From contig NC_003076.8 of the NCBI RefSeq assembly GCF_000001735.4, forward strand, positions 8,370,001 through 8,434,000: a DNA stretch of 64,000 bases. Direction: 5' to 3'. Shown here piece by piece: positions 56,851 to 64,000 of this stretch. The DNA comes from Arabidopsis thaliana (lineage: Eukaryota; Streptophyta; Magnoliopsida; Brassicales; Brassicaceae). The notes under the pieces were generated by a model. The model ran no database searches, was not told where the DNA came from, and saw only the letters and a program-made list of their open reading frames with translations. The position numbers were made by a program, and so were the translations under genes. How positions within the stretch are numbered: the stretch's first letter is position 1; each line of letters opens with the position of its first letter.

Positions 56851-58045
56851 TGCAATCTTTTAAGTTTCAGTTGTTGGTCTCATTGAGATTTGTTATGATT
56901 TTGCTATTTATCAAGTTACCAATTTACAGCTGTTCTTTAATGTTAGAATGTCTTGTATTTACTTATCTTTGTTAGTTTATATATGTTATTGTAATTTGTA
57001 TTTGTCTCTCCACCTTGAATTCTCTAATGATAGATGACGTTGTTTGGATATTATATATATCAAAGGTTTACTAGGTAAAATGAAAACGATTTTATAAATT
57101 TAGGTTATCTATCAAAACGATTATAAAAATTTCTTTATTAAAATAACATGTGTTCTAAAAACTATTCACATGTTAAGTCTTTTTACTTACTGTATTGGGA
57201 TTTCTAAATTCTGAAAATTGAAGAATTATTTGACTTTTTTTTTTTGTGTGTTTGAAATCAGTTGACAAAATCACAAAAACATGATAAAGTGCAATAGGAC
57301 ATGATCCTCCCGATTCAAGGTCCTAATTTTGTAGAATTGCAAGTGGGCTTTAAAAAAGCCCAAGTCAGATAAACATTGACCACAATAAAGTCAAAACTTT
57401 GTTAGACGTTAACAGAGTGAAAAATGATGTGAAGGAGCAAAGAAGACGGGTAGAGAAGTTAGGTAGGCCAAAGTCATCGCACTCTTCTTACCGTTTCTCC
57501 TTTTCTTTCGTTTTCATATTCTTTTTTCTCTATGAATTAACTAATATTAATTTTACGGCACCACTTAATTTTTCTATGAATTAATTAGTCTTAATTTAGC
57601 AAAAAATTACCGTTTATTCACTTCATTTAACATGGTTCTCTCACTATCATAAATCATAAAAATAATTACTATTTTAACCATCGCATAGAGTCAAATAGGT
57701 AATTATAAAATGATAGGAAAAAAATAGGTGAAATTTGGGTGGGGATTTTTTTGTATCTTTTAATTTTTGATTCCGCGCGGGTTTGGTTTAAAATATTACC
57801 AAGGAATAACTGACACGTGATATATTATCTCTCTAACTCTCGATAAGACAAAACAAAAACGAAATAAGTAGACGAATTCAAAATTTAATTAAGTGCATAC
57901 AATACATGTCCTCAAAAAATGAATTAACAATGAATATAAAAGAGAAAAAAAATCACTGGTGGGACCCGTTTAGTGGGACCGTTAATTAACGGAGTTAGGA
58001 TCATATTATCCGTTAGAAGACAGTGTTAGTTCTCTCTCTCTAATC
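56851..58045. other. Intergenic and promoter side of the Cys-rich gene
   Basis: AT-rich with no gene supported. The last ~100 bases, with GTGGGACC repeats (57959-57980), are promoter-proximal. Confidence 0.4.
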
Positions 58046-58054
58046 TATAAATAT
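58046..58054 (+). promoter_or_regulatory. TATA box of the Cys-rich gene
   Basis: TATAAATAT lies about 100 bp before the 5' UTR intron donor at 58153. Confidence 0.55.
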
Positions 58055-58153
58055 CTTCTTCATCTTCTTCTTCCCCCACTCTGCTCTTCTTCCTCTTGTT
58101 GCTATCGTCTCTCTCTCTCGGGTCAAAATTAGGGTTTCGTTTCACTATCCAGG

Positions 58154-58157
<4 letters not shown>

Positions 58158-58224
<67 letters not shown>
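58158..58224. repeat. (CT)n microsatellite in 5' UTR intron
   Basis: About 33 CT units begin at intron nucleotide 6, directly after the donor GTATG (58153) of the Cys-rich gene's leader intron. Confidence 0.93.
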
Positions 58225-58229
<5 letters not shown>

Positions 58230-58576
58230 ACCTTTCTTCTCTGTGTAATTTGCTTCTGAAATTTCTAATTTCGTGGAGAATCTTCTTCATCTTACCATCG
58301 GATCTGGTAGCTCTCACTTCGATTCATTTCAAATTTGGATTTCAAATTTCGTTCTTAGAGATGTATAATCGTGGAATTTGTAATCTATAGCTTAATTACG
58401 TTCAAGTAGATTCGAGATTTGATGTGATTTTGAAGAATTGATTAGCTGAAAATGTGGAGTGATCTACGTTGTCTGTGATGATGATATTGATGGTTTTCTT
58501 CTTCTTCGGCTTTCTTCGGTTCTGCAGAGTGTATACAAAGGTTGTTGTGGAGCTTTTATCAGATCACAGGAATAAG

Positions 58577-59017
58577 ATGGAGGTATTTGGAAAATCTCCC
58601 ATGGTTGTTACATCTGCCAATGTTATTTACTTGTCTGCAATTCTGGGTCGCGATTGCGATGGACACAAATGTGATTGGAAATGTGAGAATGAAAATGTTT
58701 GTGGGAATATGTATCGCTGCAAACTAACTGGACTAACTCATGTCTGCGACAAGAACTGTAACCAGCGGATTCTCTATGATAACCATAGCTCTTTGTGCCG
58801 AGCCAGTGGGAGGATTTTCCCTCTCTCGTCCGTCGAGGAGCAGGCGGTTAAAGGTGTTCGGAGGAAGCTTGACGCCGCTGAGAGTCATCCTTCTGAGAGC
58901 TGTTCGTTTAAGCGTCGTCGTCGTGATGCTCAGTTCCATGCTTCTCCTTTCGAGAGGTCTTTTACTGCTGTGAGCCCTATCTGCAGCCCGGCTGGAGACG
59001 GAATGGAGTTGGTTTAG
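58577..59017 (+). CDS. Cys-rich putative nuclear protein, unknown function
   Basis: A 146-residue ORF. I start it at 58577 because a leader intron (donor 58153 CCAG|GTATG, acceptor 58527 TGCAG) removes the upstream in-frame Mets, and MEVFGKSPM follows the acceptor closely. Residues ~20-77 hold eight spaced cysteines (RDCDGHKCDWKCENENVC, then YRCKLTG, HVCDKNC and SLCRAS), suggesting zinc binding. The C-terminal half is basic (SFKRRRRD, a possible nuclear signal) and Ser-rich. By gene order this would be the locus labelled cAMP-response-element-binding-like in Arabidopsis annotation, but no bZIP domain is visible, so I give no function. It precedes the thaumatin-like gene by 1.9 kb. Confidence 0.8.
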   Translation: MEVFGKSPMVVTSANVIYLSAILGRDCDGHKCDWKCENENVCGNMYRCKLTGLTHVCDKNCNQRILYDNHSSLCRASGRIFPLSSVEEQAVKGVRRKLDAAESHPSESCSFKRRRRDAQFHASPFERSFTAVSPICSPAGDGMELV

Positions 59018-60917
59018 ATTCCATGTTGATCTCCGCAAATCCTGAGACTGAGAGGCCTCTTTATCTTACGTAGAATAACTTCCCTTTTCTCTTTCTTTTG
59101 GACAACTATGGATATGAGACATTGTGCTATTGCTCTCGCAGGGAGGTCTAGGCATATCCTCCCTGCCTTAAAGAGAGCTTTTATCTTAGTAATGTTGAAC
59201 TTTATGTAGTACTTATGTAGGAGAGACTTTATAATTCTAATGCTTTATTCTGGATCTTACTGCTGTCGTATTTAGGTGATGTTTGATATCTCTTCTTGTC
59301 CACCTTTAGTTTTTTCTTGTGATTGGACACGATATTTAGGCAGGCTTTTATTCAGCTATGTATCTTGTTTTGGCTACTATTACGCAGAGCCTGACACACC
59401 ATGGTTGATTTCTGTAAGTGTGGTGCTACAGGGTTTTACACATTGCTAACCAATTCCCTTGATCCTTTCTGATCGAAACCTAATTCTAACAAATTATGTG
59501 TTTATTTCCAGCTTTCCATTTCCTTGATTGATGAGTATTTGGGGTTCTGAAATTGTTTTCTGTTTGTGCAGGTTTCAAATGTTGCAATTCAGGAGAGTTT
59601 AATTGTGTTTCTTTTATGTGTACTGATTTGTCTGTTTGAATTTTCTTTATCAAAGGAGTAAATCTAACTGATGGAAGTTTAAACCTTACTTTGTAGGTCC
59701 TCTTGTGTTTGTGCTCAGCAGGAAACAACAATCATGGTGTGATTCATTGTCATTGGCAACATAAGCTGTTACTCCTTAACTGTGAGAAGAAGGCGGGCAT
59801 TGAATAGGTATGAACTACCCAAAGAGGATGCGGTTGGCCAACTGTGTTCAAAACTATCAACGAAACATGGTAATTATGTGTATTGATGATCAAAGAATTG
59901 TTACCGTTAGTTACCCTTCGTTTTTCATTTACCTGTGGGCTCTGCTTCTGTACCAATACCTGGCTATATCTGAGGTTCTGATATTTTTCCAATATCTATG
60001 ACCAGGTACAATCTCTTTAAGTTTCTGATGAAGACAACTTCCATGAGTCCCATCTAAATCGCAGTCTTGGTAAGTCATAGCGTACTTACAACCTTCTTGT
60101 TCCTAACTGCTTGTTATAGTCCTAGGCTACAGCCTTACAACATCCCCTACTCTGAAGTATATTTACAATGGTGAACTAAATTAACTCAACAATAAAAAAA
60201 ACTATTAATCGTCATATAGAAAATAATCTCCAGGTTTGCTTCATAAGTAGAACTGAGAATGGAAATGTTGCTTCAAGTTGTTGTTTTTCAGCGTGGATTT
60301 AATGCAATAGTTTAGCTGACAGAAAGGTGAATGTCTAGGCATTCGATGGTTTCCTGGGATCGTTGAAGATTCTCTTCTGAAGAAGTTGGCAAAGTATCAA
60401 ATGTTGACTCTGCCGCTACGATAAGATAACGGTACGGGAATATTTCTCCCTAATAGCTAACGAAAATAACAATCACTATTTTACTTTTTGTTGATTTTTT
60501 CTAATTTCTACTATACAAATTTGATTACCAGGAAAATATTTTATTTTTATTTTTTATCATTTGTTTTTTTTTTTACCAAAGATATATTTGGTTACTTTAT
60601 TCAACTCAATTGTCAAGGAACCTGGATCTAGTGTAAATTCTCTTACATGAGACATCACTTCATTAGTTCTATAATAATATAATAAACCGATGAAAAGATG
60701 GGGAAGTAAGGCAAAGAATTGCCTTGTCGGAGAGGCCAGTGTCCTTAGAGTAATGCTAAACCCTAACATATTGTCTTGGGGCTTGAAGCTCTCTAAAGCA
60801 ACTTCACCGCTTAAACATTGCATCCTTCTCTCCCTCTACATTTTATTTGTTATAAACCCTGGTCCATGGACTTCCCAGCAAATCCATATTTCAGAAATCT
60901 TAAACGTTTATACGATA
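59018..60917. other. 3' UTR and intergenic before the thaumatin-like gene
   Basis: The first several hundred bases are T-rich and UTR-like with several splice-like sites (for example TTTGTGCAG near 59572), so an extended or alternatively spliced 3' UTR is possible. No coding region is supported. The end is the thaumatin-like gene's promoter and leader. Confidence 0.4.
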
Positions 60918-62289
60918 ATGGGAAGATCACCAATGGTTCCTATGGCTGTTCTTGTTTATGTTTCTCTACTGTTCTCTGTTTCTTATTCCTCCACGTTCGT
61001 CATCACAAATAACTGTCCCTTTACTATATGGCCTGGAACTCTTGCAGGCTCTGGCACCCAGCCACTACCCACCACAGGGTTCAGGCTTGATGTGGGACAG
61101 TCTGTTAGAATTCCCACGGCTCTAGGCTGGTCAGGTCGTATTTGGGCTAGGACTGGCTGCAACTTTGATGCTAACGGCGCGGGAAAATGTATGACTGGAG
61201 ACTGCGGCGGAAAGCTGGAGTGTGCTGGTAATGGCGCTGCTCCGCCGACATCTCTTTTCGAGATCACACTCGGTCACGGTTCTGATGACAAAGATTTCTA
61301 TGATGTCAGTCTCGTTGATGGGTATAACCTTCCCATAGTTGCTCTCCCGACGGGTGGTGGACTGGTTGGCGCTTGTAATGCTACAGGATGTGTTGCTGAT
61401 ATCAATATTAGCTGTCCAAAGGAGCTTCAAGTGATGGGAGAGGAAGAGGCTGAAAGAGGAGGGGTTGTTGCATGCAAGAGCGCTTGTGAGGCCTTTGGGT
61501 TGGACCAGTACTGTTGCAGCGGTCAGTTTGCTAACCCGACCACATGCCGACCGTCTTTATACTCTTCCATCTTCAAGAGAGCTTGTCCCAGAGCTTATAG
61601 CTATGCCTTCGATGATGGAACCAGTACTTTCACCTGCAAGGCTTCTGAATATGCAATTATCTTCTGCCCTGGCAGGTATATATGATATGCCCTTTCTCAT
61701 TTTAATTTGTTACAATGCTCTCTGCAACCTTTCAAAAACTGTCTGCATATTCTGATTGATTATCTTTCCCCGTATTGAATCCAGGGTAAAAAGACCAGAC
61801 AGTCTGAACTCGGATCCTCCCAGCCCACCTCAGAATCAGTTAGGGCAACCTATGGCTCCCCCAACTCAAAATCAGTATGGTCAACCTATGGCTCCTGCAC
61901 CTCAGTATCAGTACGGTCAACCTATGGCTCCACCGACTCAAAATCAGTATGGTCAACCTCTGGCTCCTCCGACTCAAAATCAATACGATCAACCTCTGGC
62001 TCCTCCGACTCAAAATCAATATGGTCAACCTATGGCTCCACCAACTCCGCCCCCACCCGGACCAAACGAGGATTCAATGACTCCCCCACCTCAGAATCAG
62101 AATGGGGATGGGCAGTTCATGCCTCCTCCCACTTTGGACCAAGATCCAAACGACCAGTATATGAATCCCCCAATTCAGGATCAGAGTCAAAGAGAGACTC
62201 AATCTTCATCCGATCTTCTTCGACCTTACCCTGTCTTGTTGCTTCTTGGCTTTAGTCTAACTGCTTTGAGGCAATCTGGCACGACATGA
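60918..62289 (+). CDS. Thaumatin-like protein with Gln/Pro repeat tail
   Basis: Two exons: 60918-61675 and 61785-62289 (1263 nt, 420 residues). I start at 60918 (MGRSPMVPMAVLVYVSLLF) because it opens directly into a signal peptide ending YSS|TFVITNNC; the longer frame to 60690 adds a non-conserved leader. Residues 26-252 form the thaumatin (PR-5) fold: all sixteen cysteines are present, with the signature GKCMTGDC and cleft residues in LFEITL and DFYDVSLVDGYN. The second exon adds an unusual tail: six repeats of a 12-residue unit (QNQYGQPMAPPT, residues 269-340), more Pro/Gln sequence, and a hydrophobic end (LLRPYPVLLLLGFSLTAL) that looks like a GPI-anchor signal. It is probably a cell-surface, wall-associated TLP. 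Confidence 0.94.
61831..62046. repeat. 36-bp coding minisatellite, six units
   Basis: Six in-frame 36-nt units in exon 2 of the thaumatin-like gene. Each encodes QNQYGQPMAPPT or a near variant (LG, APAP, YQYG, DQPL). The copies differ mainly at third positions. Confidence 0.95.
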
Positions 62290-62522
62290 AACATAATCAT
62301 TCTACTTTTTAATTAGAAATGCTACATAACTGTGTAGAGGAATCAAACAGACCATGTTTAATGTCTTCTCAGAGATTTTTTATACTCCAATAATCAATGT
62401 CCTTAGATTTACCTTGAATTGTTTGAATTGACATGTAAAACTCTATTTCATGTATATAATGTCGTCTCAACTGAATAAATGAAATGTTGCGTTTAAGGAG
62501 TGGGAGATATCAAAATCATAAC

Positions 62523-63614
62523 TCATTTCTTGGCTTTTGGCTTCTTAGGGGCAGAATTTCTAGCCTTCTTTGCTGGTGGCTGCTTCTCTTTAGATGGTCT
62601 TCCTCTCTTTTTTCCTATAACCTGCAAATATTCCACATGTAACAAATATTCTTTTACTGTAATGGATTTACATCGATTTCATAGGAGGAAATTCTAAGTT
62701 TTGTCATCGTACAGTTTCGCCTTTTGCTTTGGCTTTGGGTTTGGCTTTTGTGTTGGTTTCTTCCTCTGTGCCTACACTTTGATCAGCTGGCTTTACAGCA
62801 GTCTTGGCGTTTTTGTTACTTTCATCATCTGATTCGAACGTAAATCCTTCCAGAGTGCCTAAATGGGTTATTGTATTAGCCAGAGAAGTAGACATTTGCG
62901 TAAAATCAGTTTACTATATCCAGAATAGGGCTTCAAGAAGACTGGCAATAATGAAGTCACTTGGAACAGAAACAGAGAAAACGAGCTGACCTTCCACCAT
63001 TGTTTCTGCCTCGTAGACATTAGATTGTGGTATCAGCTGTATGAAGTCATTCATAATAGCTTCAATCTGACAAGGGAACATATAATCCAAAAATTAGGCT
63101 ATCCCTCCAATTTATGTTTTAGTTTCCCAACCAAATGCTAAAAAGTTTAGAGTGCACATAGAGTCGCGATCTATGAGCAATATACAACTTAAGATGGTAT
63201 CTGCATACATATACATTGAAACAAGAAAGCGCAATAGAAATTACCAACCTTAGCCTCTGTCTGACCTACGTTAACCTGAAATACAAGATCGCTGGTATGA
63301 ATAATTGTACCACAAGTTCCCTTACAATCCGAGAAGGTACAAGAAGAACTAAAAACATACAACGCAAAATGTTCTGGATGGAATGATTGTTGATTTATAT
63401 ATGGTTCCTGAAACATTAAGTGAAAAAGGGTTACTAAAGAGACTCCAGTCATGGTAAACTAATTCTGTAACCTGTTACTTGTAACTGAATCAGCTCTGTT
63501 ACACACAAGAGGCATAGCTGATTCTGCTACATGTTTTGCAAAAGAGTACGAGAACTATTTTTGGAGTTTCAATGGGAGAAATCGAAAATTCAAAAGCATA
63601 AAGAGTTAAGCCAG

Positions 63615-63665
<51 letters not shown>

Positions 63666-64000
63666 AGTGAACATACCTTTCAAGTCCAAGTACATGTCCC
63701 CGGTTGTGTCTGAAACAACCACGCGTCCAACAGCCCCCATGTCTCCACTCAAATCTATCGAGTCACCTTCACATTCAACGAGTACCTGTAAATATAGTTC
63801 ATTGTTTTTGTTAACCACTGTGCTTTATCAACAAATAAAACTCTAAAAATAGATGCAGTTTGGCCTTTCCAGAACATAAGTGTCACCAGCTTCCATAACA
63901 ATGATATATAAACGTAGAGTGTAAAACCATGTGCAAAGAAACATAGTTGTATTACCTTTGTACGATTAACCTTCTCAGAAAGTACCAAAGGCAATCTTGA
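62523..64000 (-). CDS. BIN4: BIN4, topoisomerase VI complex subunit (3' part)
   Basis: The gene's 3' half on the minus strand, cut by the window end. Exons: 63956-64000 (partial), 63677-63785, 63361-63407, 63249-63275, 62991-63066, 62713-62858 and 62523-62621, all GT-AG with consistent phases. The reconstructed text includes VLVECEGDSIDLSGDMGAVG, YKSTIIPSRTFCVVNVGQTE, IEAIMNDFIQLIPQSNVYEA and a basic tail with KKRGRPSKEKQPP (AT-hook-like) ending APKKPKAKK. This matches BIN4/MIDGET, a nuclear DNA-binding partner of plant topoisomerase VI needed for endoreduplication and for preventing DNA damage. The N-terminal half lies beyond the window. Two acidic Lys/Glu patches precede the tail. Confidence 0.93.
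63617..63662. repeat. (AT)23 microsatellite beside a splice donor
   Basis: An AT run inside a BIN4 intron. In transcript orientation it begins at intron nucleotide 15 after the donor at 63676. Confidence 0.93.

Noticed and set aside
58469..58576. Hydrophobic N-terminal extension of the Cys-rich ORF
   Set aside because: The hydrophobic start lies in the leader intron, upstream of the TGCAG acceptor at 58527. The Met at 58577 is the first after splicing.
60690..60917. N-terminal extension of the thaumatin-like ORF by 76 residues
   Set aside because: The extension has no signal peptide or family similarity, and the Met at 60918 opens directly into a good signal peptide. The extra frame is probably 5' UTR and promoter.
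61840..62080. Repeat-rich ORFs in other frames over the thaumatin-like gene tail
   Set aside because: They are frame shadows of the 36-nt coding repeat, which keeps phase only with the thaumatin frame.
62858..62895. Extension of a BIN4 exon to the Met at 62895
   Set aside because: An acceptor (CATTTAG) at 62859 joins in phase with the preceding exon to give VEGTLEGF, while the frame further upstream runs into a stop.

Overview
The window is nuclear DNA of a Brassicaceae plant, almost certainly Arabidopsis thaliana. It is AT-rich, its genes are intron-split with GT-AG borders, and several reconstructed proteins match known Arabidopsis proteins in sequence and length. The order TTG1, DMR6, BGLU31, BGLU32, PP2-B12, a two-HMA isoprenylated protein, TIP/ANAC091, a DUF599 gene, a Cys-rich gene, a thaumatin-like gene and BIN4 fits the chromosome 5 stretch around At5g24520 to At5g24630. 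The names come from recognition, not from a database search.

Layout. 0-9 kb: TTG1 (minus) and a long intergenic region with degenerate LINE pieces and an AT-rich minisatellite. 9-13 kb: DMR6 (plus), four exons with one very long intron. 14-25.3 kb: two tandem family-1 beta-glucosidase genes (minus, 13 exons each with identical exon lengths) and the relic last exon of a third. 25.5-32 kb: a transposon-scarred interval with a SINE-like element, a fold-back copia LTR element, a LINE 3' end and several very short A-tailed insertions between direct repeats. 32-33 kb: PP2-B12. 33-40 kb: gene-poor, with one small ORF carrying its own TATA box and an RNase H relic. 40-42 kb: two-HMA protein (minus). 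47-49 kb: TIP/ANAC091 (minus). 52-53 kb: DUF599 gene (minus). 56 kb: a LINE ORF1 zinc-knuckle relic. 58-62 kb: Cys-rich gene and thaumatin-like gene (plus). 62.5-64 kb: 3' half of BIN4 (minus), running off the end.

The genes do not form a pathway or operon; each is an independent plant transcription unit. DMR6 (salicylate hydroxylation) and TIP (a membrane-tethered NAC factor) both bear on defence, but their proximity looks coincidental. The beta-glucosidases form one tandem array that grew and shrank by duplication and deletion.

No new multi-gene system was found. The least ordinary items are: (1) a 489-bp copia derivative whose two ends are both LTR 5' ends in inverted orientation, bounded by a 5-bp target duplication; (2) repeated very short A-tailed insertions flanked by 11-16 bp direct repeats; (3) long dinucleotide repeats lying 5-15 nt downstream of 5' splice sites in three different genes; and (4) two small unrecognised ORFs.
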